64,000 nt of DNA, taken from assembly GCA_030247725.1 (NCBI GenBank), contig JAOTRT010000014.1, positions 1-64,000 on the forward strand. Direction: 5' to 3'. The notes below the pieces were generated by a model, which ran no database searches, was not told the origin of the DNA, and saw nothing but the letters and a program-made list of their open reading frames with translations. The position numbers were made by a program, and so were the translations under genes. Origin of the DNA: Candidatus Nitricoxidireducens bremensis. Lineage in GTDB: Bacteria; Pseudomonadota; Gammaproteobacteria; Burkholderiales; Rhodocyclaceae. The stretch's first letter is position 1, and every line of letters begins with the position of its first letter. Shown piece after piece: positions 1 through 8,529 of the stretch.

Positions 1-127
1 TTGTTGTACCGGTCAAAGCCACCTGCCGAGAGCGTCAGTTGTTTCATCGTTTTCATCCGTGTGTGCGAGGTCGTTCGTCTGACATGACTCCGATGAAATC
101 GTTCACACCTTATTCAGACCTTCCTTA

Positions 128-517
128 ATGGGTGATCGGCTGTGGTCTTGGCGAGTTGTTGGCATCACGCCAGAGGCTCTCGCCCTTTTTGCCCAGCATG
201 ACTTCAAAAAGCCACCGCAGAAGGGAGCGGTGGTACGCGGTCATCTTGTATCGCGCAAACGTACTGCTGAACAGCTATTTCACAACGAAGAGCCGCTAGG
301 GATAGGAGCCTTCTTCGATCTCTTCCTAACTAACGACTGTACCGTCTTGATGCTGTCAAAACAGAATCCCAGTCGTGGTGACCAGATTCCCGAATACATT
401 CCCATCGAAAATCCAGATGCCTATCTATTTCCGTGTGCGAGTTTGATGGGCTACCATCATGAAGAGCAGGAGGTGGAGTTTTTGCGCAAGTTATCACCGT
501 CGGTGCGCCAAGGGTAA
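128..517 (+). CDS. hypothetical protein, 129 aa
   Basis: I do not recognise this protein. It is a soluble-looking 129-residue protein without a signal peptide or membrane segment. The ATG at 128 is the first one after an in-frame stop at 80-82, and I see no clear ribosome-binding site. Base composition is less GC-rich than in the flanking housekeeping genes, which suggests recent acquisition. The last codons and the stop lie inside the left arm of a palindromic repeat (508-607), so the C-terminus may have been set by insertion of that repeat. It may be a real orphan gene or a remnant. Confidence 0.45.
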   Translation: MGDRLWSWRVVGITPEALALFAQHDFKKPPQKGAVVRGHLVSRKRTAEQLFHNEEPLGIGAFFDLFLTNDCTVLMLSKQNPSRGDQIPEYIPIENPDAYLFPCASLMGYHHEEQEVEFLRKLSPSVRQG

Positions 518-607
518 CGGGTAGCCGATGCTGCTCATGTCCTCCGGCCTGGGCTGCGCCCAGCCCTCCCCCTCTACTTCGCTGCATCGGCTACCCGCCA
601 CCCTTGG
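508..607 (-). repeat. palindromic repeat copy E (minus orientation)
   Basis: Arms 508-531 and 584-607 pair over 8 + 14 bp, separated by a 2x2 mismatch at 516-517/598-599. The inner stem is CGGGTAGCCGATGC against its exact complement. Inside is a small hairpin (CTGGGC, loop TGC, GCCCAG). On the minus strand the unpaired core resembles copies A, B and C: a GCGAAGTA-rich block before the inner hairpin and a GGAGGACATGAGC block after it. The left arm covers the stop codon of the upstream ORF. The stretch 518-978 has no gene; it holds this copy, copy A, a ppc remnant and short direct repeats. Confidence 0.8.
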
Positions 608-657
608 TTGGACGTGCCTCGGTCTTCTCGTCAAAACCCGTGACCATGCTTCCCGAC

Positions 658-827
658 GGGCGGGTGGGGTGTTCCGCGTAGCGAAGTAAAGGCGGAGACG
701 GCGGCCAGAGGCCGCCGTCGGGGGGCGTAGGCAGGGTTTCGCGGAGCACTGCTCCGCGCTGCCGGAGCCGGCTTGCTGTGCAAAGCAAGCCGTGGGTCAT
801 GAGCGGAGCGGAACACCCCGCCTGCCC
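658..827 (+). repeat. palindromic repeat copy A with extra hairpins
   Basis: The outer arms 658-677 and 808-827 form a 20-bp stem (18 Watson-Crick pairs and two G-T pairs); its heart is GGGGTGTTCCGC at 666-677 and GCGGAACACCCC at 808-819. Inside are three hairpins: 697-719 (10-bp perfect stem, loop AGA), 741-757 (GCGGAGC, loop ACT, GCTCCGC) and 769-792 (CGGCTTGC/GCAAGCCG). The second and third are absent from copy B but match the element between cbbM and cbbQ. The core GTAGCGAAGTAAAG after the left arm and CATGAGCGGA before the right arm are shared with copy B. Confidence 0.85.
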
Positions 828-850
828 GGTCGCGCTTCCAATAAAAAACC

Positions 851-892
851 TCAGCCGCGGTTGCGCGACTCCAGCGCTACCCCATTGATGGA
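851..892 (-). pseudogene. duplicated 3' end of ppc
   Basis: Read on the minus strand, this stretch encodes SINGVALESRNRG followed by a stop at 851-853. The true PPC C-terminus ends [13 protein letters not shown] and then stops. The bases following the stop also resemble those after the real ppc stop. Only about 14 codons are recognisable, so this is a relic left by duplication or insertion and not a gene. It marks the left boundary of the fic-containing segment. Confidence 0.6.
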
Positions 893-901
893 TATTGGCT
901 C

Positions 902-997
902 GGACATTTTTCCGGACGGAGCGATTGCTGCTTGTGACGTAACTGCATATAGAATAATAAGAAATTGTCGATTTTGATGTGGACATTTTTCTGGACA
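902..997 (+). repeat. short direct repeats around the fic promoter
   Basis: The 16-mer GGACATTTTTCCGGAC at 902-917 recurs with one change (T for C) at 982-997, the second copy covering the first codons of fic. Between them lies an AT-rich promoter-like stretch with TTGCTG at 925-930 and TATAGA at 948-953, 17 bases apart. The pair could be an operator, or subterminal repeats left by a mobile element. Confidence 0.45.
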
Positions 998-2199
998 TTC
1001 TTATGCCGAAAATAGCCCTGCCCAACTGCGAGCTGAGGGTCGAGACCGACCGGTTCGGGCCATTCACCTTTCAGGTTGGCGTCGACTGGGAGGGGCTTGC
1101 GGTTCCCCTCCAGCGCGTCGAGGACGCCCATGAGTTGCTCATTAAGACCCCCCTCAACCAAGTGGCGAGTCGCTTGGAAAAGGAGGTGGTGGTTAGCAGC
1201 GTGTTCGGCACCAACACTATTGAGGGGGGCACGCTGACCGAGGATGAGACGGCCACCGCCCTCAACATCGATCCGGCTATGGTCAAGGAGGTCGAACAGC
1301 GGCGCGCCGTCAACATCAAGGCGGCCTACGACTTGTCCCAGAAGATGGCGGCAAGGCCGGATTGGTTGCTGAATGTCGACTTCATTCTCGACCTGCACCG
1401 GCTGATTACCCAAGACATACCGCATCCGGACAACCGCCCCAGCCTTGTCCGCAACAATCCCAAGGGGCGAGTCACCTATGTCGGCGACGAAGCCCACGGC
1501 GGCCGTTACAAGCCGCCCCAGTACGACAAGGACATCTGGCGCTTGCTGGAGGCGCTCATCGAATGGCATCGGAATCTCGTCGCCGCAGAAGTGCCTGCCC
1601 TCGTTCGAGCCCCCCTGGTCCATCTCTACTACGAACAAATCCACCCCTTCTGGGATGGCAACGGCCGCGTGGGGCGGGTCATCGAGGCTACGCTGTTGCA
1701 GGCGGCCGGCTATCGTTATGCGCCATTCGCGTTAGCGCGCTACTACTTGGCCAACATCGACGAGTATTTCACCCTGTTCAATGCCTGCCGCAAGGCAGTA
1801 ACCAAGAAGCTGGCTACGCCCAACTCGGCCTTCGTGGCATTTCATCTGGAAGGCATGCGCCAGACGGTCAACAGCCTGCACGACCGGGTCAATCGACTCG
1901 TGGCGATGCTGCTCTACGAGAGCAATATCCGTCGTGCCTTGGACGACAAGCAGATCAACGTCCGCCAATACACCATCCTTTCGCAGATATTGGACAGAGG
2001 ACAACCCCCGTCCCTGGACGATCTCCGCCAGGCACCCTGGTACGCAAGTCTCTACCTGAAGCGCAACGACAAGACCCGGCAGCGCGACATGCACCGCCTG
2101 CGCGAAATGGAACTCGTCTTTCTGGATACCGAAAATCGCCTCTGGCCCGGCTTCATCAAGCCAAAGAACGTGAAGCCTTTGGGTAAGAAGGAAGCATGA
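979..2199 (+). CDS. fic: Fic family protein (AMPylase-type)
   Basis: Fic-domain protein of 406 residues, expected to transfer AMP or a related group from a nucleotide to a target protein. The catalytic motif HPFWDGNGRVGR is intact at residues 222-233. An inhibitory-helix motif TNTIEG is present at residues 78-83 (Thr78, Glu82, Gly83), placing it with class II Fic proteins that carry their own N-terminal autoinhibitory segment; no separate antitoxin gene is needed or seen. The C-terminal region after residue 300 resembles the helical or winged-helix tail common in this group. The start is GTG at 979; ATG at 1003 is an alternative, and neither has a good ribosome-binding site. The gene sits between direct repeats that include ppc-derived sequence, so it is probably an acquired cassette. 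The target is unknown. Confidence 0.85.
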   Translation: MDIFLDILMPKIALPNCELRVETDRFGPFTFQVGVDWEGLAVPLQRVEDAHELLIKTPLNQVASRLEKEVVVSSVFGTNTIEGGTLTEDETATALNIDPAMVKEVEQRRAVNIKAAYDLSQKMAARPDWLLNVDFILDLHRLITQDIPHPDNRPSLVRNNPKGRVTYVGDEAHGGRYKPPQYDKDIWRLLEALIEWHRNLVAAEVPALVRAPLVHLYYEQIHPFWDGNGRVGRVIEATLLQAAGYRYAPFALARYYLANIDEYFTLFNACRKAVTKKLATPNSAFVAFHLEGMRQTVNSLHDRVNRLVAMLLYESNIRRALDDKQINVRQYTILSQILDRGQPPSLDDLRQAPWYASLYLKRNDKTRQRDMHRLREMELVFLDTENRLWPGFIKPKNVKPLGKKEA

Positions 2200-2238
2200 T
2201 CGCCCCCCCTTGGCTGGGTACGCCATCAGTCTGAAGCC

Positions 2239-2426
2239 AAAACCCGTGACCATGCTTCCCGACGGGTGGGTGGGGTGTTCCGCGTAGCGAAGTAAAGGCG
2301 GAGGCGTCGGCCGTAGGCCGATGCCGGGGGACATGAGCGGAGCGGAACACCCCGCCCGTCCGGCGGCGCTCCGAACAGGAAATCAGCCGCTGTTCCTCAA
2401 CCCCGCCGCCACCCCGTTGATGGTGA
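2239..2426 (+). repeat. right direct repeat flanking the fic cassette
   Basis: Counterpart of 633-892. The first 65 bases match with one difference. It includes palindromic copy B and runs into the authentic 3' end of ppc. It lacks the two extra hairpins present in the left copy. Confidence 0.75.
2263..2362 (+). repeat. palindromic repeat copy B
   Basis: Arms 2263-2283 and 2342-2362 form a 21-bp stem including several G-T pairs. The inner hairpin is 2303-2325 (GGCGTCGGCC, loop GTA, GGCCGATGCC, one G-T pair). It lies between the convergent ends of fic and ppc, where it could also stop transcription, although no T-run follows it. Confidence 0.85.
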
Positions 2427-5148
2427 GATGGATGCCGCGCTGCAGCCGTTCCTCCGTCTCGCCGCCCCGGTAGCGGCGCAGCAGTTCGATCTGCAGGTGG
2501 TTGAGCGGATCGAGGTAGGGGAAACGGTTGCGGATGGAGCGCTTGAGCAGCGGGTTGCCGTCCAGCAGTTCGGCCTGGCCGGTGATGGCGAGCAGGGCGT
2601 CGATGGCGGCGCGCCACTCGGCCTTCAGGCGCGGGAAGATGGCGTCGCGCAACGCCGCATCCTTCACCAGTTGCGCGTAGCGCTCGGCGATGGCGATGTC
2701 GGTCTTCGCCAGCACCATGTCCATGTTGGAGAGCAGGGTGCGGAAGAAACCCCACTCGCGGTTCATCTCGACCAGCAGCTTCATGCCGGCCTCGCCGCGG
2801 GCGGCCTGGAAGGCGGCCACGGCAGCGCCGAAGCCGTACCAACCCGGCAGCATCAGGCGGCACTGGGCCCAAGAGAACACCCAGGGGATGGCGCGCAGGT
2901 CCTCGATGGCGGTGGTCTTCTTGCGCGAAGCGGGGCGGCTGCCGATGTTCAGCGCCGCGATCTCCGAGATCACGGTGGACTCCCAGAAGTAGCGCTCGAA
3001 CTCCGGCGTCTCGTAGACCAGGTTGCGGTAGGCCCGGAAGGCATGGTCCGACAACTCCGCCATGGCGGCGATGAACTCGGGCCGCGGATCGTCGTGCTCG
3101 TGGGGCAGCAGCGTCGCTTCCAGGGTGGCGGCGGCGAGGATCTCCAGGTTGCGGCGACCCAGCTCCGGGTTCGCGTACTTGGATGCGATGACCTCGCCCT
3201 GCTCGGTGATGCGGATGCGGCCCTGCACGGCACCGGCCGGCTGGGCCAGGATGGCCTGGTAGCTGGGGCCGCCGCCGCGGCCAACGGAGCCGCCGCGGCC
3301 GTGGAACAGGCGCAGGGCCACGCCGTGGCGCGCGAACACCTGCACCAGTTCGGTCTCGGCCCGGTAGAGGGCCCAGCCGGAGGTCAGGAAGCCGCCGTCC
3401 TTGTTGCTGTCGGAATAGCCGAGCATGCATTCCTGCACCAGGCCGCGGGACTCCAGCAGGCGCTTGTAGGCGGGCAGGCCCAGCAGCTTGTCCATGGTGG
3501 CACCGCTGGCGGCCAGGTCGCCGATGGTCTCGAACAGCGGCACGATGTTCACGTCCAGCTCGCCCTCGCGGGGCCGCAGCAGGCCGGCCTCCTTGAGCAG
3601 CAGGGCCACCTCCAGGATGTCGGAGACACCGTCGGTCTTGGAGATGATGGCGTTCTCGATGGCGGCCTTGCCGTAGCGCCGGTGGATCTCCCGCGCGGCG
3701 CGGAAGATGGCCAGCTCGCCCATGGTTTCGTCCGAGTACGCGACGAAGGGCGAGGCCAGCAGGCGTGGCGTGGCGAGTTCGGCCAGCAGCAGGGCGATGC
3801 GGCCGTCCTCGGAGCGGCCGGCGTAGTCGGTGCCGGGGCGGGCGGCCTCGAACAGCTCGTGCACCGTGCGTTCGTGCACGTCGGAATTCTGGCGCAGGTC
3901 GAGGGGGGCCAGATGGAAGCCGAACACCGAAACGGCGCGGCGCAGGCGGCGTAGCCGGCCGCGGGCGAGCAGGGCGGAGCCGCTGGCGGTCAGCGAGCGG
4001 TGCAGCACGTCGAGGTCGGCGCTGAACTCGGCGGCGTCGGCGTAGGGCGCCGCTTCGGCCACCGCGTGGCGCGGCGCCTCCAGGTCGTCGAGCACGCGGG
4101 CCGTGGCGGCCAGCCGCGCGTAGAGGCCGGCGATGGCGCGGCGGTAGGGCTCGTCGTCGCGATGGGGGTTGCGGTCTGGCGACTGGCGCGCCAGCTCGGC
4201 GAGCTCCGGCGAGATGTCGGCCAGCATGGCCGCCGGCGAGAGGCTGGCGCCGAGCTTGTGCAGCTGGTCCAGGTAGAAGGCGAGGGCGCGCCGGCTCTGG
4301 GCGCGCATGGCGGCGGCGAGGATCTCGGCGGTGACGAAGGGATTGCCGTCCCGGTCGCCGCCGATCCAGGAGCCGGGGCGCAGGAAGGACGACAGCTCGC
4401 AGCCTTCGGGCCGCGCCGTCCAGCCCTCGACGCGGGCGCAGAGCAGGTCTTCGAGACGGTTGTAGAGGCGCGGCAGTTCCCGCAGGAAGGTGCTGTCGTA
4501 GTAGGTCAGCGCGTTGGCCACCTCGTCCATCACCGAGAGCTTGGCGGTGCGCAGCATGCGCGTCTGCCAGAGGGTCAGCACGGCGCGGCGCATGGCTTCC
4601 TCGTGGGCCTCGCGCTCCTCGGGCGTCAGCGGGTTGCGGTCGCGCTCCGCCAGCAGGTCGGCGATCTTGTGCTGGCAGTCGAGGATGCTCTTGCGCTGCA
4701 CCTCGGTCGGGTGGGCCGTCAGCACGGGGCTGACGAGGGCGCTGCGGAAGAACTCGGTCAGCCGCGCGGCGTCCACGCCCAGGGCCTGGGCCCGTTCCAG
4801 GGTGTGGGCGACGCTGCCCTCGCGGGGCTTGGAGCCGGCCAGGGCGTGGGCGCGGGAACGGCGGATGTGGTGCTGGTCCTCGGCGATGTTGGCGAGATGC
4901 GAGAAGTAGCTGAAGGCGCGCACCACCATGTTGGTCTGGCCCGGCGCCAGACCGTCGAGGACGGCGTTGAGCTCGGCGCGCGCCTCGGTGTCGTCATCGC
5001 GGTGGCAGCGGATGGAGAGGGTACGGATGCGTTCGACGACTGCGTAAATGCTCTCGCCTTCCTGGTCGCGCAGGGTGTCGCCGAGCATGCGGCCGAGGAG
5101 GCGGATGTCGTCGCGCAGGGGCTGGTCCTTGTCGGGGGGCGGGTTCAT
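2383..5148 (-). CDS. ppc: phosphoenolpyruvate carboxylase
   Basis: Carboxylates phosphoenolpyruvate with bicarbonate to oxaloacetate, replenishing the TCA cycle. The 921-residue protein has the usual bacterial length. It shows the conserved histidine motif [15 protein letters not shown] in the N-terminal half, the glycine-rich loop [14 protein letters not shown] and the C-terminal ending [11 protein letters not shown]. The start ATG overlaps the stop of the upstream thioredoxin-like gene (ATGA, 5145-5148), so the two are probably translationally coupled. A duplicated relic of the 3' end lies at 851-892, beyond the fic gene. Confidence 0.97.
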   Translation of the reverse strand: MNPPPDKDQPLRDDIRLLGRMLGDTLRDQEGESIYAVVERIRTLSIRCHRDDDTEARAELNAVLDGLAPGQTNMVVRAFSYFSHLANIAEDQHHIRRSRAHALAGSKPREGSVAHTLERAQALGVDAARLTEFFRSALVSPVLTAHPTEVQRKSILDCQHKIADLLAERDRNPLTPEEREAHEEAMRRAVLTLWQTRMLRTAKLSVMDEVANALTYYDSTFLRELPRLYNRLEDLLCARVEGWTARPEGCELSSFLRPGSWIGGDRDGNPFVTAEILAAAMRAQSRRALAFYLDQLHKLGASLSPAAMLADISPELAELARQSPDRNPHRDDEPYRRAIAGLYARLAATARVLDDLEAPRHAVAEAAPYADAAEFSADLDVLHRSLTASGSALLARGRLRRLRRAVSVFGFHLAPLDLRQNSDVHERTVHELFEAARPGTDYAGRSEDGRIALLLAELATPRLLASPFVAYSDETMGELAIFRAAREIHRRYGKAAIENAIISKTDGVSDILEVALLLKEAGLLRPREGELDVNIVPLFETIGDLAASGATMDKLLGLPAYKRLLESRGLVQECMLGYSDSNKDGGFLTSGWALYRAETELVQVFARHGVALRLFHGRGGSVGRGGGPSYQAILAQPAGAVQGRIRITEQGEVIASKYANPELGRRNLEILAAATLEATLLPHEHDDPRPEFIAAMAELSDHAFRAYRNLVYETPEFERYFWESTVISEIAALNIGSRPASRKKTTAIEDLRAIPWVFSWAQCRLMLPGWYGFGAAVAAFQAARGEAGMKLLVEMNREWGFFRTLLSNMDMVLAKTDIAIAERYAQLVKDAALRDAIFPRLKAEWRAAIDALLAITGQAELLDGNPLLKRSIRNRFPYLDPLNHLQIELLRRYRGGETEERLQRGIHLTINGVAAGLRNSG

Positions 5149-5693
5149 TTGCTGGTGTGGCCTAGTTTGGCGAGGCTGTCCTCGATGGCGCGCTCGATGG
5201 CGGCGGCGTAGAAGTCCGGCGTGCGCATGCCGACGATGGGCTCGGCGAGGCGGTTGCCGCGGTCGTCGAGGAAGTCCAGGGTCGGCACCAGCTTGACGCG
5301 GCGCGTGCGGGCGAAGGCGCTGTGGGTGGTGGTGCGGCCGCCGAAGTCGGTGAGCGGCGTGACGAAGTCGGTGCCGACGTCGATCTCGCGGATGATGACG
5401 CGGTCGGCCCAGGCCGGGTCGTTGGCCATGGGCAGCAGGTACTGGCGGCGCACGCGCTCGCACCAGGGGCAGTCGTGGCGGGTGTAGAAGACCAGGATGG
5501 GAATCTTCTTCTCGCGCACCATCAGGGCGTCGGCGGCGAAGCTGCCGGCCTCGACAAGGGCGCTGATGCGGGCAGGCGGGGCCGCCGCGGTGCGGCCGGC
5601 ATCGGCCGCCAGGGCGGGCGCGGCCGGCAGCCATGCTAGAATCCAGACGGCTGCGAGCCCGCTCAGCGGGCCTTTGAAACGCGAGGGCGACAT
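5145..5693 (-). CDS. secreted thioredoxin-fold protein
   Basis: A 182-residue protein with an N-terminal signal peptide (hydrophobic core about residues 12-28, Ala-rich cleavage region near 30) and a thioredoxin-type active site CPWC at residues 75-78 within a segment that starts as a beta strand ([11 protein letters not shown]). It is probably a periplasmic thiol-disulfide oxidoreductase resembling the SoxW/DsbE-like thioredoxins; the substrate is unknown. The ATG at 5693 is preceded by a strong AAGGAGG site. It is coupled by an ATGA overlap to ppc, an odd functional pairing, and is divergent from hemC. Confidence 0.75.
   Translation of the reverse strand: MSPSRFKGPLSGLAAVWILAWLPAAPALAADAGRTAAAPPARISALVEAGSFAADALMVREKKIPILVFYTRHDCPWCERVRRQYLLPMANDPAWADRVIIREIDVGTDFVTPLTDFGGRTTTHSAFARTRRVKLVPTLDFLDDRGNRLAEPIVGMRTPDFYAAAIERAIEDSLAKLGHTSK
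5634..5642 (+). promoter_or_regulatory. possible extended -10 for hemC
   Basis: TGCTAGAAT fits an extended -10 element. The same nonamer occurs before lptD. No good -35 accompanies it, and it would give a leader of about 100 bases ahead of hemC. Confidence 0.3.
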
Positions 5694-5747
5694 CGTGCCT
5701 CCTTCAGCGGCCACCCTTGCCACGGACAGCCAAAAACGGATATCGAA

Positions 5748-6686
5748 TTGAGCACTCCCTCAGCGCCCGAGCGTATTGTCATCGCCACGCGTGAATCGCG
5801 TCTTGCCCTCTGGCAGGCCGAACACGTGCGTAGTCTTTTGCAGAAATTATACCCGGCCTGCTCCGTCGAACTGATGGGCATGACCACCCGCGGCGACCAG
5901 ATCCTGGACCGTCCGCTGGCCAAGGTGGGCGGCAAGGGACTGTTCGTCAAGGAACTGGAGACGGCGCTGCTGGACCTCAGCGCCGACATCGCCGTGCACT
6001 CCATGAAGGACGTGCCCATGGTGATGGAGCCCGAGTTCGCGCTGGTGGCCATCGGCCCCCGCGAAGTGCCCCAGGACGCCTTCGTCTCCAACAAGTACGC
6101 GACCCTCGAAGACCTGCCGCCGGGCGCCGTCGTCGGCACGTCGAGCCTGCGCCGCGAGGCCCAGCTTCACGCCAACTATCCCTACCTCGCGGTGAGTTCC
6201 CTGCGCGGCAACCTGGACACGCGCCTGCGCAAGCTCGACGAGGGCCAGTACGACGCCATCATCCTCGCCGCCGCGGGCCTGACGCGCCTCGGCCTCAAGG
6301 AGCGCATCCGTTCGGTGCTGCCGACGGCGGCCTCCCTGCCGGCCGCCGGCCAGGGGGCCCTGGGCATCGAGGCCCTGTCGTCGCGTCCCGAGGTGGCCGC
6401 CTGGGTGGCGCCCCTCAACGATCCCGCTACCGCCGCCTGCGTGCGCGCCGAGCGCGCCGTCTCCCGCGCCCTGGCGGGCAGCTGCGAGGTGCCCCTGGGC
6501 GCCTACGCCGAGATGCGCGCCGGCCGCATCTGGCTGCGCGGCTTCGTCGCCCGCCCCGACGGCACGCGCATGGCGCGCGCCGAACACGAGGGTTCCCCCG
6601 CCGATCCCGAGGCCCTCGGCCTTGCGCTCGCCGCCGACTTGCGCGCCCAGGGGGCGGACGAGATCCTCGCTTCCCTCGGAGGCTGA
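5748..6686 (+). CDS. hemC: hydroxymethylbilane synthase (porphobilinogen deaminase)
   Basis: Polymerises four porphobilinogen molecules into hydroxymethylbilane in haem biosynthesis. The 312-residue protein begins with the family pattern [14 protein letters not shown], has the substrate-binding stretch [24 protein letters not shown] region, and the motif [11 protein letters not shown] containing the cysteine that carries the dipyrromethane cofactor. No ATG fits the N-terminus; the start is a TTG at 5748. It is the first gene of hemC-hemD-hemX-hemY, with hemD beginning immediately after its stop. Confidence 0.96.
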   Translation: MSTPSAPERIVIATRESRLALWQAEHVRSLLQKLYPACSVELMGMTTRGDQILDRPLAKVGGKGLFVKELETALLDLSADIAVHSMKDVPMVMEPEFALVAIGPREVPQDAFVSNKYATLEDLPPGAVVGTSSLRREAQLHANYPYLAVSSLRGNLDTRLRKLDEGQYDAIILAAAGLTRLGLKERIRSVLPTAASLPAAGQGALGIEALSSRPEVAAWVAPLNDPATAACVRAERAVSRALAGSCEVPLGAYAEMRAGRIWLRGFVARPDGTRMARAEHEGSPADPEALGLALAADLRAQGADEILASLGG

Positions 6687-7469
6687 GTGGGCACGGCGCC
6701 GCTCCAGGGCCGCCACGTAGTCGTGACGCGGCCGGCCGGGCAGGCCGCCCACCTGGCCGAGGCCCTGGTGGCCCTCGGCGCCAAGCCCGTGCTGTTCCCC
6801 GTGCTGGCGATCTTCGACGTGGAGGACGCCGGCCCGCTGCGGGACATCGCCGCCCGCCTCGACGACTACGACTGGGCCGCCTTCGTCAGCCCGAATGCCG
6901 TCGAGAAGGCCCTCGGCGTCGTCCTCGCCCATCGCAAGTGGCCGGCCCGGCTGCGGGCGGCGACGGTCGGCCGCAGCAGCGAACAGGCCCTGGCGGCCTT
7001 CGGCGTCGGCGATGTGGTGTCGCCCCAGGACCGCTTCGATTCCGAGGCCCTTGTCGCCCTGCCGGAGCTGCAGGATATGCAGGGCAAGCGCGTCGTCATC
7101 TTCCGCGGCGACGGCGGACGCGAGCTGCTCGGCGACACGCTGGCGGCGCGCGGCGCCCATGTCGAATATGTCACCTGCTACCGCCGCGGCAAGCCCGCCC
7201 TCGACCCGGCGCCCCTGCACAAGCTGTGGACCGACGGCCATCTCGACGCCGTCACCGCCACCAGCAGCGAGGGCCTGCGCAACCTCTACGAGATGGTCGG
7301 CAAGCTGGGCCAGGCCTGGCTGCGCAAGACGCCGACCTTCGTGCCCCACGCCCGCATCGCCGAACAGGCCCGCGCCCTCGGCCTCCACGAAGTCATCCTC
7401 ACCGGTCCCGGCGACGACGGCCTCGTCAAGGGACTCATCGAACATTTTGGTGCCGCCGTCCATGTCTGA
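6687..7469 (+). CDS. hemD: uroporphyrinogen-III synthase
   Basis: Cyclises hydroxymethylbilane to uroporphyrinogen III. The 260-residue protein has the weakly conserved HemD pattern: VVVTRPAGQA at the N-terminus, FVSPNAVEKAL near residue 70 and TATSSEGLRNL near residue 190. It starts with GTG directly after the hemC stop and overlaps hemX by 8 bases. Position in the operon makes the assignment firm although HemD sequences diverge quickly. Confidence 0.93.
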   Translation: MGTAPLQGRHVVVTRPAGQAAHLAEALVALGAKPVLFPVLAIFDVEDAGPLRDIAARLDDYDWAAFVSPNAVEKALGVVLAHRKWPARLRAATVGRSSEQALAAFGVGDVVSPQDRFDSEALVALPELQDMQGKRVVIFRGDGGRELLGDTLAARGAHVEYVTCYRRGKPALDPAPLHKLWTDGHLDAVTATSSEGLRNLYEMVGKLGQAWLRKTPTFVPHARIAEQARALGLHEVILTGPGDDGLVKGLIEHFGAAVHV

Positions 7470-8529
7470 TCCCGTCCTGCCCGAATCCCCCGCCACCGAG
7501 CCGCCGCCCGCGCCGCCGCGGGCCGCCGGCGCTTCCTTCGCCGCCCTGCGCCGTCCGTCGGTGGTCGTCGCCGTCATCGCCCTCGCCCTGCTGGGCTGGC
7601 AGTGGGTCGAGACGCGCAGCCGCCTCGCCGACGTGCGCGAGGAGCTCGCCCGGCGCCTCGCCGAGGGCGATGCCGTCGCCAAGGAGGCCCGCGCCCTGGC
7701 GCGCCAGGACCAGGAGAGCGTGCATGCGCTGCAGGCCAAGGTCGGCCTGCTGGAAGCCAAGCTCTCCGAGACCCAGGGCCAGCAGCTGGCGCTGGAGGCC
7801 ATGTACCAGGAGCTCTCCCGCAGCCGCGACGAGCGCCTGCTGGCGGAGGTGGAGCAGTCCGTCTCCATCGCCGCTCAGCAGCTCCAGCTCGCCGGCAATT
7901 TCGAGGCGGCCCTGATCGCGCTGCAGGGGGCTGACGCCCGCCTCGCCCGCGCCGCCAATCCGCGCTTCCTCGGCCTGCGCAAGCTGCTGGCCCGCGACAT
8001 CGACCGGCTCAAGGCCATGCCCGCCGCCGACGTGCCCGGCATCGCCCTCAAGCTGGAGACGGTGGTCGCCGCCGTGGATACGCTGCCCTTCGCCTTCGAG
8101 CAGCGGCCCAAGGCCGAGCCCGCCGCCGCCAAGCCCTCCAAGTCGCCGGCCGACCTGAGCTTCTGGCAGGCCCTGGCCCACGAGATCTGGCAGGACACCA
8201 AGCAGCTGGTGCGCATCGAGCGCATCGACCGGCCCGATCCGGGCATGCTCTCGCCGACCCAGGGCTTCTTCCTGCGCGAGAACCTCAAGCTGCGCCTGGT
8301 GAATGCCCGCCTGGCGCTGCTGGCCCGCGACGGCAGGAGCTTCCGCGAGGACGTACGCCAGGCCCGCGACTGGCTCGAACACTACTTCGACGGCAACGCC
8401 AAGACGGTGCAGGCCGCCCAGGCGACGTTGAAATCCCTGGCTGCCACCGAGGTGGCGGCCGAGCCGCCGTCCCTCAACGAGACCCTCGGCGCCCTGCGCA
8501 ACTTCAAGGTTGCCCAGGAGAAGAAGTAA
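7462..8529 (+). CDS. hemX: HemX-like membrane protein
   Basis: A 355-residue protein with a cytoplasmic Pro/Ala-rich N-terminus, one membrane helix at about residues 35-52, a coiled-coil-forming stretch rich in Ala, Glu and Arg (about 55-130) and a C-terminal periplasmic domain. The family (often mislabelled uroporphyrin-III methyltransferase) is encoded with hemCD and hemY; its molecular role is not settled. The start at 7462 overlaps the end of hemD; hemY begins directly after its stop. Confidence 0.88.
   Translation: MSDPVLPESPATEPPPAPPRAAGASFAALRRPSVVVAVIALALLGWQWVETRSRLADVREELARRLAEGDAVAKEARALARQDQESVHALQAKVGLLEAKLSETQGQQLALEAMYQELSRSRDERLLAEVEQSVSIAAQQLQLAGNFEAALIALQGADARLARAANPRFLGLRKLLARDIDRLKAMPAADVPGIALKLETVVAAVDTLPFAFEQRPKAEPAAAKPSKSPADLSFWQALAHEIWQDTKQLVRIERIDRPDPGMLSPTQGFFLRENLKLRLVNARLALLARDGRSFREDVRQARDWLEHYFDGNAKTVQAAQATLKSLAATEVAAEPPSLNETLGALRNFKVAQEKK

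Larger units (their letters stand above)
633..892 (+). repeat. left direct repeat flanking the fic cassette
   Basis: Positions 633-697 match 2239-2303 at 64 of 65 bases. The match resumes at 798-831 against 2332-2365, and then degenerates through a copy of the ppc 3' end (831-892 against 2363-2426). The copies are in the same orientation and enclose the fic gene. This left copy carries about 80 extra bases (720-797) forming two further hairpins. The arrangement looks like a duplication created when the fic segment was inserted next to ppc. Confidence 0.75.

Noticed and set aside
1-127. Gene fragment at the left edge
   Set aside because: No convincing frame or motif; stop codons interrupt the possible readings and I see nothing supportable there.
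2331-2345. GGAGGACATG in the repeat core as a ribosome-binding site plus start codon
   Set aside because: The spacing between GGAGG and ATG is only two bases and no consistent reading frame follows in the copies.
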